Notes under the pieces: model-generated
What the model was told of the DNA's origin: nothing
The model's input: the letters and a program-made list of their open reading frames with translations, nothing else
The model's database searches: none
Made by a program: the position numbers and the translations under genes
From: Deltaproteobacteria bacterium
Lineage (GTDB): Bacteria; Acidobacteriota; Thermoanaerobaculia; Multivoradales; JAHZIX01
Reading direction: 5' to 3'
Assembly (NCBI GenBank): GCA_022601195.1
Contig: JAHZIX010000028.1
Location: forward strand, 1-64,000
DNA: 64,000 nucleotides
Part shown: in pieces, positions 52,496-60,682 of the stretch
How the letters are laid out: every line of letters begins with the position of its first letter
Numbering within the stretch: the first letter of the stretch is position 1

Positions 52496-52615
52496 GAAGC
52501 CGTAGCTACCTGCGTCCGCCGCATCCCTTGGCCCGCTCCCTCCTCGGCGCACCTCCAGTACGCCTCGCGCTAGACTCGGACCGAAGGACACAGATCTGCA
52601 GGTAGCCACGGCTTC
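52496..52615. repeat. 120-bp element with 18-bp terminal inverted repeats
   Basis: The left arm GAAGCCGTAGCTACCTGC (52496-52513) and right arm GCAGGTAGCCACGGCTTC (52598-52615) are complementary at 17 of 18 positions. An inner GTCCG/CGGAC pair extends the pairing. The 84-base interior has no gene. It may be a MITE, a structured RNA, or the peroxidase gene's 3' hairpin. Confidence 0.65.
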
Positions 52616-52657
52616 AACTCTTCCATCGAAACCGCCTATGGGGCGGCGAAGCGGGTC

Positions 52658-54382
52658 CTAAGGAGCTTCCGGTACCCGAAAGGGATTGTTGGAGATCTCA
52701 CGGCCGATGTCGGTGTTGCGGCGGATGATCCGAGCCAGGGATTGCTCTTCGACCATCTCCAGCAAGAAATCGGGCAAGTAGCTTTGGTACCAGAAGCGGT
52801 CACCGTCCCGCAGGCGCTGGAACTGATCCCGCAGTACCGCCCGCCAGGTTTCCCCGACCAGGGCACCCGGTCGATGACCCTCCGCCAGACCACCGACCCA
52901 AGCGTCGACTTCCTCGGCGTTTTGGTAGACCGAGCTCAAGCGGGTCGTGACTTCTTCGTCCGGGTGAAATTGCTCGAAACGGCGATAGGGGCGGAGACCC
53001 AAGTCCCGGCGCAGCTGATTGAAGCTCGGTAGCCCGTGATCCCGTCCCCTTTGGATGTTGAGGGAAGCCAGGTCGAATCCGCCGGAACCGGGAGGGCCAA
53101 ACAGAAAGTTGCGGACTTCGTCGACGACTTGATTGTCGATCTCCTGAGCTGTCTGCCGAGCCAGACCGCGGAGGATCGGCTCGATTCCGTAGTCGCTCAG
53201 GGCTGCGGGGCTGAAGAACGCGTCGGCGAGGGATAGGTGGCCGGCACTGATTTCTTCCCCATTGTCATCCAGGCGTTGGAGCTGAGGCGACAGCATGCTG
53301 TGGCCGAAGCGATAGGCGGCACCGGCAAATAGGTTGGAGATTCCCGGCTGGACCCCGGGGCGGTAGCCACGATAGGGGGGCAGAGGGTCCGGGCCCAGGA
53401 GCACCGGTAGAAATTCACGGTAGGTAATTCTCTGCAGCTCAGCGTTCACGATGGCTTTGGCGTATTGGTAGATCTGCTCGCCATCCAGCTCGGGAATCGT
53501 TCTCCGCAGCCGATTGGCCCAGAAGTTGTGCTCGCGAACGAAAAGGGTGTGCATCGCGGTGAGCCCGACCTGTTCGTTGGCACGAAAATCCCCGGCGAGG
53601 AAAAAATCTCCAGGTGCTCCGGTGGCAGCGTTGGGAAGGCCTTGGTCATTGAAGGGCAGGAGGTTTCCAGAGCTGGTCTCGAGGCGACCGGTCCCATCGA
53701 AGGAGCGTAGAGCATCGGCCCTTTCCTGGTCGGAGCCATAGACGTTGGAGGCGTCGATAAAGGCGGTGATGGTGTTGATCTGCTGCCGAACTCCGTCGAC
53801 CTCTTGGTAGACACTGCGGCTCAAGGGAATCGTCACCGTTCCGGTCGCCAGAGGGTCGAACCACGGGTCGCCAAGGGGTACCGGAATGTCGAGGTGCTCC
53901 GCCGGATCGACTTCCGGAGTCAGGTCGAGGTCATGGTCCAGGAATTGGCCCCATTGCCAGACGAAGTCCGAGGCTCCGGCTTGATTGGGAACAGAGTCCC
54001 TTTGCGCTGCGACACCGTTACTCACCTGCCGAGCGCTGGGGCGGTCGAGGCCCGCGGGGGTAGAGCTAGCATCGTCGTAGGCCACGGTGGTGAGGCGTAG
54101 GTAGGTCGAGCCGGCTGCCCCCCACTGAGGGTTCGCTGAGTTGTTGCCGACCCCGTCGATGGTGCGGAACTCTTCTGGAAATCTGGCTGCGCCACGGTCC
54201 GGACGGGGTTCGCCGCGGCGGCTGTCCTGAATATCCCGCAGCGACACGAGAGGGTTATTGGGGGACCGACTCCGCACGGCCTCGCTGGAATCGGGAGTGG
54301 GTTCTTGTGCCTGACCGGCCACCGAAATGGGAACGATCAAGGCAGCGAGGAGAAAGGGACGGACGATGGCTGCTGGTCTCAT
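52658..54382 (-). CDS. secreted animal-type haem peroxidase
   Basis: A 574-residue exported protein; AAGGAGG precedes the ATG. The signal peptide ends VAGQAQ. The peroxidase-cyclooxygenase fold is clear: distal-His motif WQWGQFLDHDLDLTPE (about 143-158; His next to Asp binds haem and calcium), VREHNFWANRL, proximal-His motif YRFGHSMLSPQL (about 355) and NIQRGRDHGLPSFNQLRRDLGL. Enzymes of this family oxidise halides or phenols with peroxide. Bacterial members are uncommon but known. It stands alone, with an inverted-repeat element after its stop. Confidence 0.93.
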   Translation of the reverse strand: MRPAAIVRPFLLAALIVPISVAGQAQEPTPDSSEAVRSRSPNNPLVSLRDIQDSRRGEPRPDRGAARFPEEFRTIDGVGNNSANPQWGAAGSTYLRLTTVAYDDASSTPAGLDRPSARQVSNGVAAQRDSVPNQAGASDFVWQWGQFLDHDLDLTPEVDPAEHLDIPVPLGDPWFDPLATGTVTIPLSRSVYQEVDGVRQQINTITAFIDASNVYGSDQERADALRSFDGTGRLETSSGNLLPFNDQGLPNAATGAPGDFFLAGDFRANEQVGLTAMHTLFVREHNFWANRLRRTIPELDGEQIYQYAKAIVNAELQRITYREFLPVLLGPDPLPPYRGYRPGVQPGISNLFAGAAYRFGHSMLSPQLQRLDDNGEEISAGHLSLADAFFSPAALSDYGIEPILRGLARQTAQEIDNQVVDEVRNFLFGPPGSGGFDLASLNIQRGRDHGLPSFNQLRRDLGLRPYRRFEQFHPDEEVTTRLSSVYQNAEEVDAWVGGLAEGHRPGALVGETWRAVLRDQFQRLRDGDRFWYQSYLPDFLLEMVEEQSLARIIRRNTDIGREISNNPFRVPEAP

Positions 54383-55225
54383 GAAGGGCCTCCTTGGGTG
54401 CTCTCGATTCTTCCGAGAGGATGAAGCGGAGCCTGTTGTCGACTCCTAGGACGGCTTAGAGCAACCCATGTGCCAGGGCCTGGGAGCAGGGGGCTCGAGA
54501 GACTCGAAATGGCATCAGCGCATCGAGTACAGAAGAGTCTTCCCCTTGTTTGAAAGGACCAAAGCCATTCGGGCAGGTGCCCCGAGCGGCTAGGCCTTGG
54601 AGTCGGTGGGCGCCGGTCTTCTCAGTAGCTCAGCTGGCCCGGAGTGCGGAAATCGCACCTCAAGATTCCCCCAGCCTGCGAGATCCGCATCTCTTTGGTT
54701 GTCGAGGGAGGAGGCCAGCTGGTGCAGGAGTCCTCTTCGAGCCCATCTCTGCGGTCGATTGGAAAAAGGACCCTGACAGGGGCAGGTAGGTGACGAGCCT
54801 TGGGTTCAAGACGGAGGGGGGGCACTTCTTACTGACTGGGGGGAGGCTCAGATCTCAAGAGAGGATCGACCAGGCACACGGAGCGTCCGAAGACGGCCTC
54901 TCTCCCAGGGGGCGATAGCCTGTTGGCAAGCTAGGTTTCTACAGCAATGTGGCTCCTCCCCAAGGTACTGAGAAGCTCCACGAGATCCACGGCAGAAAAA
55001 AGTTGTATTCGAGTCCGTAGGGGACTCAGACAGATCTTATAGATGATTGGGTTCAACGCTGGAACTCCCGGATCCAGCAAGGGATTCTAAAATTCGTACA
55101 AAGATTTCGTTTCCACTCCCAAATTGCTCTTCGAACTGAAAGAGCCGACAGCGGGATACTTCGCCTCGGGCGGGCCGCGGTGGCCTGGAGCCGCTAGCCG
55201 GACCCTCCCGAGAGGAGAGAAACGA
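54383..55225. other. long gene-free region
   Basis: An 843-bp stretch with no supported gene. Open frames at 54550-54789 (plus) and 54622-54825 (minus) overlap each other and lack ribosome-binding sites. The only clear element is the AGAGGAGAG ribosome-binding site at the right end, belonging to the small secreted protein. A non-coding RNA cannot be excluded. Confidence 0.4.
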
Positions 55226-55534
55226 ATGCACCGCAAGATCATGGGAGGCCTCGCGGCCCTGTTTTTGGCTTTTCCGATGGCGACTCTAGCCCACGCATCT
55301 GTTCACCAGGAGGCAGCGACTCCCCTGGCTTTCTTCATGGATCTTCTGGCCCTCGGCGAAGACTCAACGGACCAGGATCCGGGCGATCACGGGCGAGCCG
55401 CTAGCCCGGATAGTTGGCCTGTAGTGGAGAAAGGAAGCTCCAGGGACATGGGAGGAGCTACAGCCCCCAACGGACGTGATCCGGCAGAAGAGGACTCAGG
55501 CGACCGTGGGGGAGCCACTGACCCGGATGGCTGA
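55226..55534 (+). CDS. small secreted protein with Gly/Asp-rich repeated motif
   Basis: A 102-residue protein from the ATG at 55226 with AGAGGAGAG upstream. The signal peptide covers about 1-24 (ending TLAHA). The mature part starts with a short hydrophobic stretch (PLAFFMDLLALG), then repeats a theme of the form D-x-G-G-A-T-x-P-D/N-G: DHGRAASPD, DMGGATAPNG and a C-terminal DRGGATDPDG. It has no Cys and no known domain. It lies 127 bp upstream of a zinc-finger fragment and TPR gene, which could make it a secreted partner or signal; that is inference. Confidence 0.65.
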   Translation: MHRKIMGGLAALFLAFPMATLAHASVHQEAATPLAFFMDLLALGEDSTDQDPGDHGRAASPDSWPVVEKGSSRDMGGATAPNGRDPAEEDSGDRGGATDPDG

Positions 55535-55660
55535 AGCACTGGCGTTGAGAGTGTTGGAGCAGCACATGAAGAGAGGGGAAAGCGCAGAGCAGAAGCTTGG
55601 CGTGTTATTCTTTCAGCACTGTTGAAACTTCATCCCCCCGCAATTCCGTGGAGGCCGGCC

Positions 55661-55828
55661 GTGAAATCCTTGCATTTGGATTCTAGAGTTCTCGAAATGC
55701 TAGCCGCTGGCCGGCGAGATCCCTACGTGCGGCGGTTGGTGCGCCACTTGGCCCAAAGCTGCTCCACTTGCCGCGCTCAAGTGGAAGCTGCGGGTCTCTT
55801 ACTGCGCTACGGACGTAGGACACGCTAA
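55661..55828 (+). pseudogene. zinc-finger N-terminal fragment, split from the TPR gene by a stop
   Basis: The GTG at 55661 has GGAGG seven bases upstream and opens 55 residues containing HLAQSCSTC, an anti-sigma-type H-x3-C-x2-C zinc motif. An in-frame TAA at 55826 ends it, but the same frame continues open (PCWSGAELEAAVEERL) straight into the TPR protein, which repeats the theme as HLGQVCEGC. Related TPR proteins carry this zinc motif at their N-terminus. So a nonsense mutation in one gene, or a sequencing error, is the simplest reading; a deliberate two-gene arrangement is the alternative. Confidence 0.6.
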
Positions 55829-55861
55829 CCCTGTTGGAGCGGGGCGGAACTGGAGGCGGCG

Positions 55862-57133
55862 GTGGAAGAGCGGTTACCGCCGGAGTTTCTTGCTGTGATC
55901 GTACATCTGGGCCAGGTCTGTGAAGGTTGCACCGAAGGGTTACGGGTGCCGCTGCGAGCCCTGAGGGAGGGGCTTCTGCCCACCGACCTCAAGGGGATTT
56001 CGGAGATCGACCTCCAGCGGGCGCAGGCCCAGGTGGCGGCCAGTGCCGACGGGGAACTCGATGGTGAGAGCGCGGCACTGGCGGCCCGCCAACTCGAAGC
56101 CGCAGACGCCATTAAAGCTTGGGGGTTGGCAGAAGCCTGGTGCCAAGCGAGCCTGGAGGCAGCCCGGCACCGACCGGAAAGTGCCCTTCCTTGGGCCACA
56201 CTAGCGGTTCAGGCGGCAGGCCGCGCCGCCCTTCCTTGCCTACCAGACCACTGTAGTAGGGAGCTCGAGATGCTCGCCCAGGCACATCGGGGCAATGCTC
56301 TTAGAGTTCTAGACGAGTTCCACGGCGCGGGCCAGGCCTTCCACGAGGCCAATGAGTCCTGGCGCGCTAGCGACAGCCAACTCTTCGGAGACATGAGGGC
56401 ACGAACCTTGAGCTTGGTAGCGAGCCTGGCTATTGACCAACGGCGTTTCGACGACGCCCTCGAAGACCTATCTGAAGCTGCGGAGTGGGCCCGAGGGTGG
56501 CTCAGCAAACCAGTCAGCTTTGGGCCAACTTTGGAGATCAAGCGTGCCCACGCCTTGGCTCAGTTGGGCCGAACGAGAGAAGCAGTACAGCTTTGGGGAG
56601 AGGTAGCAAGAACCCTACGTCCAACACAAGAGACACGCCTATGGCTGATCGCCCAGAAGAACCAACTTTTCTACCTACCGGACCTAGGGCAGTTCGATCG
56701 GGTCCGTTCCCTACTTCCGGAGGTTCGCTCGGTAGCGGAAAGCCATGGAACGGAAGCTGACCGAATTCGAGTCCGGTGGGTGGAAGGGCGTTTGGCCCTC
56801 GGTACCGGTGAGATCGCCAGAGCAGAGGAGTTGCTCACGTCCGTTCGCCAAAGCTTCCTGGACCTAAACCAGGGCTACAGCGCGGCGGTGGCTTCTCTGG
56901 AGCTGGCCACCGTTTATTGCCAACAGGGGAAGCTACGGCAGTTGCGGCGGCTTGCCATGGAGCTGGTGCCCATCTTCCAGTCCAAGGACATCCACCGGGA
57001 AGCGCTAGCGGCCTTGGCTCTCTTTCAGCAAGCAGCTCTGGCTGAGGAGGTGACCGGGCACTTTCTGGAAGAGTTGGTCAGCTACTTTCGCCGGGCGGAA
57101 GGTCATCCGCAGCTGCGTTTCCGCAAAACCTAG
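55862..57133 (+). CDS. TPR-repeat protein, paralog A
   Basis: A 423-residue cytoplasmic protein, predicted start GTG 55862, although reading frame continuity begins at 55829. HLGQVCEGC lies near the N-terminus. Alpha-helical repeats follow (about 85-400), ending in the conserved block VASLELATVYCQQGKLRQL and FQSKDIHREALAALALFQQAA. This is an expanded TPR family of Acidobacteriota with no known biochemical role. A paralog lies at 58248, with an XRE regulator gene between them, suggesting a linked regulatory role. Confidence 0.7.
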   Translation: MEERLPPEFLAVIVHLGQVCEGCTEGLRVPLRALREGLLPTDLKGISEIDLQRAQAQVAASADGELDGESAALAARQLEAADAIKAWGLAEAWCQASLEAARHRPESALPWATLAVQAAGRAALPCLPDHCSRELEMLAQAHRGNALRVLDEFHGAGQAFHEANESWRASDSQLFGDMRARTLSLVASLAIDQRRFDDALEDLSEAAEWARGWLSKPVSFGPTLEIKRAHALAQLGRTREAVQLWGEVARTLRPTQETRLWLIAQKNQLFYLPDLGQFDRVRSLLPEVRSVAESHGTEADRIRVRWVEGRLALGTGEIARAEELLTSVRQSFLDLNQGYSAAVASLELATVYCQQGKLRQLRRLAMELVPIFQSKDIHREALAALALFQQAALAEEVTGHFLEELVSYFRRAEGHPQLRFRKT

Positions 57134-57147
57134 AGAATTCAGCCCCC

Positions 57148-57196
57148 AAAAAAGAACCGCCCACTTCGGTCCAGTTGTAGGACCGATGCGGGCGGT
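57148..57196 (-). terminator. intrinsic terminator of the basic 72-residue protein gene
   Basis: ACCGCCC (57156-57162) pairs with GGGCGGT (57190-57196), and GGTCC with GGACC inside. Read on the minus strand the hairpin is followed by TTCTTTTTTGG. It also lies just after the TPR stop and may serve both. Confidence 0.85.
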
Positions 57197-57217
57197 ATCT
57201 AGGAGAATTCTGCTCAC

Positions 57218-57436
57218 CTACTGCACCCGCTCTGCCTTGAGGCTTTCGCGGGACGTCGCAGGCGCTTTGTCCTGCGTAGTTTCCTGAGGCACAGAGCGTG
57301 CGGGCTCAGGTTTCGGTGGAGCCGGGCGGCGAACCGGGCGCTTGGCGGGCTTGCGAGCTGGTGCTCGCCGCAGCAATCCGCTGAGAGCCTGGCTCAGGCG
57401 GCGCAGGGCGGAGAAACGGGGAACGGAAATGGTCAT
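57218..57436 (-). CDS. small basic Ala/Pro-rich protein
   Basis: A 72-residue protein with an excellent AGGAGG eight bases before the ATG and its own terminator, so it is very likely real. The first 25 residues form a basic amphipathic helix (RFSALRRLSQALSGLLRRA), then a Lys/Arg/Pro/Ala-rich disordered stretch (ARKPAKRPVRRPAPPKPEPA) and an acidic-polar tail. No signal peptide. The composition suits nucleic-acid or membrane-surface binding. I recognise no family. It is divergent from the XRE regulator gene. Confidence 0.65.
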   Translation of the reverse strand: MTISVPRFSALRRLSQALSGLLRRAPARKPAKRPVRRPAPPKPEPARSVPQETTQDKAPATSRESLKAERVQ

Positions 57437-57632
57437 GATCTGGCCTCCTGTTGGCGGTTAAAGGGAAAGAATGCTCGTCGAGCGTCAGAGAATATCAAAA
57501 AGAGAATTAAAAAGTCCCAAATACATTTTTAAAATCTCTAAAAATTGCTCAGCCCAAGAGAAGAGTCCCCAGGGCTGCCCCTTTCCCATCCCATCGAGAG
57601 CCACCCTTCGCCGAATCCAGTACACTCGGGTC

Positions 57633-58082
57633 ATGAACGAATTCGAAGGCTTGGGGCCGGCCTTGCGCCGGTTACGGGAGGGTCGTGGTCTGACGCAGCG
57701 CGAAGTGGCCGAGCGCTGTGGCACGGCCCGACGAGTGATCAACAGTGTCGAGACCGGGCGGAGCTTGCCCCGTGTTCCTACCTTAGAGGCCATGCTGGAG
57801 AGTCTTGGCAGTGACCTTTTCGAGTTGCTCAACACTCTCGAAGCCGTCAATGGTCGTTCACCGGTGCGCTTTCGCCGGCTGGTTGCGAAGCCCCAGCAAC
57901 GGCATCGTCGGTTGATGGAATTGCTCGGCCTCGAAGATCTACCGGAAAAACGACAGGATCTCTTTCTCGCTGCCGCCGAGGACCTCCGTAACCTCTTTTC
58001 CCATTTAGTGACTCTTTCCGAAAGCCTGAAAGAGTCGGAGGAGCCCGAGCCTGTGCAGGAAAAGGTCTCCCAGACCCCCTGA
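57633..58082 (+). CDS. XRE-family transcriptional regulator
   Basis: A 149-residue protein starting at the ATG at 57633. The helix-turn-helix is LRRLREGRGLTQREVAERCGTARRVINSVETGRSLPRVPTLEAMLESLG (about 10-58), a typical Cro/C1 fold. The C-terminal 80 residues are helical and charged, with no known domain (HRRLMELLGLEDLPEKRQDLFLAAAEDLRNLF). There is no Shine-Dalgarno, and TACACT (57621-57626) is close upstream, so a leaderless message is possible. It lies between two TPR paralogs. Confidence 0.85.
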   Translation: MNEFEGLGPALRRLREGRGLTQREVAERCGTARRVINSVETGRSLPRVPTLEAMLESLGSDLFELLNTLEAVNGRSPVRFRRLVAKPQQRHRRLMELLGLEDLPEKRQDLFLAAAEDLRNLFSHLVTLSESLKESEEPEPVQEKVSQTP

Positions 58083-58247
58083 ACCGCAATCCACGGTGAA
58101 GGCTTGTCCGGAAAGGGATAAGAAGAGTGCGGGAATGGCCAAAAATATTCACCGAATGAATAGATATGCCAGCATAAGGGAGACTTGAAGAGTCTTATTT
58201 GGTACAAAAGGTCAGCGCGTAATCTCTCTACCTCTGGAGGCTGATGG

Positions 58248-59261
58248 ATGCTGAACCCTTTTGAGCACCGACTCTGGCCCTATCTCAACCGTCTGTCCCA
58301 CTGGCTTTTGCCTGGCTGGCTCACCTCTCCAACGAACCCACTGCGCCTTGTTCATGGCCTCACGGGGCACCGCCGAAACGTCCGCCGCCGTCTCCCGAAC
58401 CCGGAAGAACGAACCCGGCGCCGAACCCTCGCCAAAGAGCAGCTGTCGAGCCTCGAAAACCTTCCCGACCACACTAGTCGGCTACAGTGCATTCGCCAGG
58501 ACCGAGCCTTTCAAACCTGGGACCTGGGATTTCTCCTACTCGAATTCAGCCGCTGGCTGGGTGGCTCTGCTGGCTTCGACCTGGCAGACCTGACCCTTGC
58601 CCTAGCGGATACGCTCTTGGCCAAAACCCCCGGGGACCGGCTGGCCCGGGACCTCCGGGCCGGGGCTCTCCTGAATCAGGCGCGGCGCCGGGAGACCCGC
58701 GACAACATCGAGCGCTCCTGGCTAGCGCTGGCCCAGTCCCGGGCCGAGGCCGAGCAGGGCACCGGGAATGCATTGCTTTGGGCCGAGCTGAGCCTAGAAA
58801 AGGGAGCGCTACTACGGGCTCGAGGCAAGTGGCACCAAGCCACCTTGGAGCTGGCAGAAGCGGTGCGGCTTCTCGACCACTTGGGCAGCACCGGCCAAGC
58901 CGCCTATGGAAGAGGGGAGCTAGCCCTGGCGGAGGCGGAGCTGTTAGCGGCAACGACTGGTAGGCCCTGCCTTTCCTCGAACCCTCCCCAGGGTTTGCCG
59001 TCTCATCTGTGGCAAGCTCTCGCCGGGATGATGCGGGCAGGCGAAACGGAAAGGGCAGCCCGGTGCCTGGCCCGCTTTCGGCCCGTATTGGAAGGGCTCG
59101 ACCAGGAAGACACTGAAATTTTTCCCCGAGAAGCGGATCGCCGGCCGACGGGGGCATTTCCAAGGCTCACTTTCAGGGCAGCACCTCCGTGGACCACAGC
59201 AGGGTATTTCCGCTCTCGAAGCCGTCGGCGAAGATCAGCGGATCGGAGTTCGAGTTCGTGA
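58248..59261 (+). CDS. TPR-repeat protein, paralog B, with replaced C-terminus
   Basis: A 337-residue protein with GGAGG nine bases before the ATG. Helical repeats at about 100-290 (LADTLLAKTPGDRLARDLRAGALLNQA; LLWAELSLEKGALLRARGKWHQATLELAEAV) match paralog A. The last conserved module of paralog A (SLELATVYCQQGK through DIHREALAALALF) is missing. Instead the frame turns into Arg/Ser-rich sequence and overlaps the 3' end of the convergent tagged-protein gene by 89 bp. The original C-terminus was therefore probably lost through deletion or frameshift. Possibly a decaying gene. Confidence 0.65.
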   Translation: MLNPFEHRLWPYLNRLSHWLLPGWLTSPTNPLRLVHGLTGHRRNVRRRLPNPEERTRRRTLAKEQLSSLENLPDHTSRLQCIRQDRAFQTWDLGFLLLEFSRWLGGSAGFDLADLTLALADTLLAKTPGDRLARDLRAGALLNQARRRETRDNIERSWLALAQSRAEAEQGTGNALLWAELSLEKGALLRARGKWHQATLELAEAVRLLDHLGSTGQAAYGRGELALAEAELLAATTGRPCLSSNPPQGLPSHLWQALAGMMRAGETERAARCLARFRPVLEGLDQEDTEIFPREADRRPTGAFPRLTFRAAPPWTTAGYFRSRSRRRRSADRSSSS

Positions 59262-60615
59262 ACCACTCAAAGGCGCCAATATCGCAAGCGTCGCCGCCCG
59301 GGTTGGGAATGTTGGGACGATCTTCCGGGCGTCGTCCTGTAGCAAGATTTCCGCGACCCCGCTGGTCCGTGATGGCGTCTGGGCATCCTCCTTGGTCGAC
59401 GAGGGGGGACAGAGGATTGAGACTCGGTCGGAGTACCGGGGTTTCGCCACCGTGAAAAGCGAGAGACTGGAGAAGAGGGTTGAGGGGAGTCGCAGAAGTG
59501 CCCGCGTAGTCCCCTTCGGAGTTCGGGGAGCCCTCCGGGAAGAAGGCCTCGCAGGAGTCGTTGGAACCAATGAAGTTCCACCCGCTGGCGACCAAGTTGG
59601 GCGGAGTGGTGACGCAGGAGATGTCTGGCGCCAGTGCCCCACTCGTCGAGAGGTCGAAGTTATCGGCGATGACCGAGTTCTGGAGAGTGACGGTGACAGG
59701 GAATGCCAGGCCCGGGAATAGGCTGAGACCGCCCCCGTGACCCACCCCCAAGGCAGCAGCGGAGGTGTTGTTGGCGAGGGTCGAGTCGAGCAGGACTAAG
59801 GCCGCTTCCCCATTCGGAGTGGAGAGAATGAAGATGGCGCCTCCGTAGCTATTAGCTTCATTTTCACTGAAGGTAGATGCCTTGATGATCAAGGTACCAA
59901 TAGAAGTCTTGATGGCTCCACCGGTACCGTTTTCATGAGCGGCTGAATTGTCGAACAAGGTGGAACCGACGATGGAAAGCTGACCGCTGCCGTTGCTGGC
60001 ACCGATTCCTCCACCGCCAGCGGGCCCTTCGGCCACGTTGGATTCGAAGAGGCAATCCTGGATCGAAACGGTGCTCCTATGGACGAACAACCCCCCTCCA
60101 CCGTTCTCGGAATGGTTTGCAAGGAAATGAACGCGCCGAAAGATAGCTGTTTCCCCCGAATCAATATAGGCGCCGCCGCCGCTATCGAGATCTGGTGAGG
60201 TGTAGCCATTGGTGAGAGTGAGGTCTTCGACGGCCAGCCAGCCGTCTGCAAGGGGGTCTTCCTGGCGGATGGGCCGGAAGTTGGTGGCCCCGTCCAAGGC
60301 TAGCAACTCGGAGCCAGGGCCGGAAATACGTAGGTGGCCGGTGATGGCCGGTAGGTGGTCCGTTAGCTGGATGGTTGCTGGCAAAACTAGATCGAAGGCG
60401 ATGCGATCCGCACCGGTGCCGGTGGGGCAGTCCCGGTAGGGCATGTCATCGTTGGCGGCAGTGATCGCCTCCCGCAGGGAGCAGAAGCCGTCGTTGGAAT
60501 CAGTATCCTGATCGGTATTGACCGTGAGGGTTGCGGCCGAAGCCGGGAATGTGGCCGGGCCAGCCACCAGGGCCAGACCGAGAAGAAGTATCGAAATTGG
60601 GTAGCATCGGGTCAT
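59173..60615 (-). CDS. secreted parallel beta-helix protein (CSLREA domain) with FESG tag
   Basis: A 480-residue exported protein; AGGAGG precedes the ATG. The signal peptide ends PASAATL. The CSLREAITAAND element (about 45-56) is the CSLREA motif that opens many bacterial beta-helix surface proteins. Repeated strands with GGGAYIDSG, NGGGGLFVH, GGGGIGAS, TGGAIKTS and YGGAIFILS signatures predict a right-handed helix. The tail reads IFADGFESGNTLLWSTEVLP. Likely surface adhesin or polysaccharide-interacting protein. It overlaps paralog B's stop and is divergent from another tagged gene. Confidence 0.85.
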   Translation of the reverse strand: MTRCYPISILLLGLALVAGPATFPASAATLTVNTDQDTDSNDGFCSLREAITAANDDMPYRDCPTGTGADRIAFDLVLPATIQLTDHLPAITGHLRISGPGSELLALDGATNFRPIRQEDPLADGWLAVEDLTLTNGYTSPDLDSGGGAYIDSGETAIFRRVHFLANHSENGGGGLFVHRSTVSIQDCLFESNVAEGPAGGGGIGASNGSGQLSIVGSTLFDNSAAHENGTGGAIKTSIGTLIIKASTFSENEANSYGGAIFILSTPNGEAALVLLDSTLANNTSAAALGVGHGGGLSLFPGLAFPVTVTLQNSVIADNFDLSTSGALAPDISCVTTPPNLVASGWNFIGSNDSCEAFFPEGSPNSEGDYAGTSATPLNPLLQSLAFHGGETPVLRPSLNPLSPLVDQGGCPDAITDQRGRGNLATGRRPEDRPNIPNPGGDACDIGAFEWFTNSNSDPLIFADGFESGNTLLWSTEVLP

Positions 60616-60682
60616 TGTTTTTATCCTCCTGCTCTTTGTGGCGCAGGAAGGCTGAAGAACTGGACATCAAAGGAGAGGCACC

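Larger units (their letters stand above)
52236..52657. other. intergenic region with repeats and a terminal-inverted-repeat element
   Basis: A 422-bp gene-free stretch between the kinase and peroxidase genes. It contains a three-copy 11-bp repeat (52398-52430) and an element bounded by 18-base inverted repeats (52496-52615). I see no coding sequence. Confidence 0.5.

Noticed and set aside
54550..54825. Overlapping plus and minus frames in the long gene-free region
   Set aside because: Neither has a ribosome-binding site or protein-like composition, and they overlap on opposite strands.
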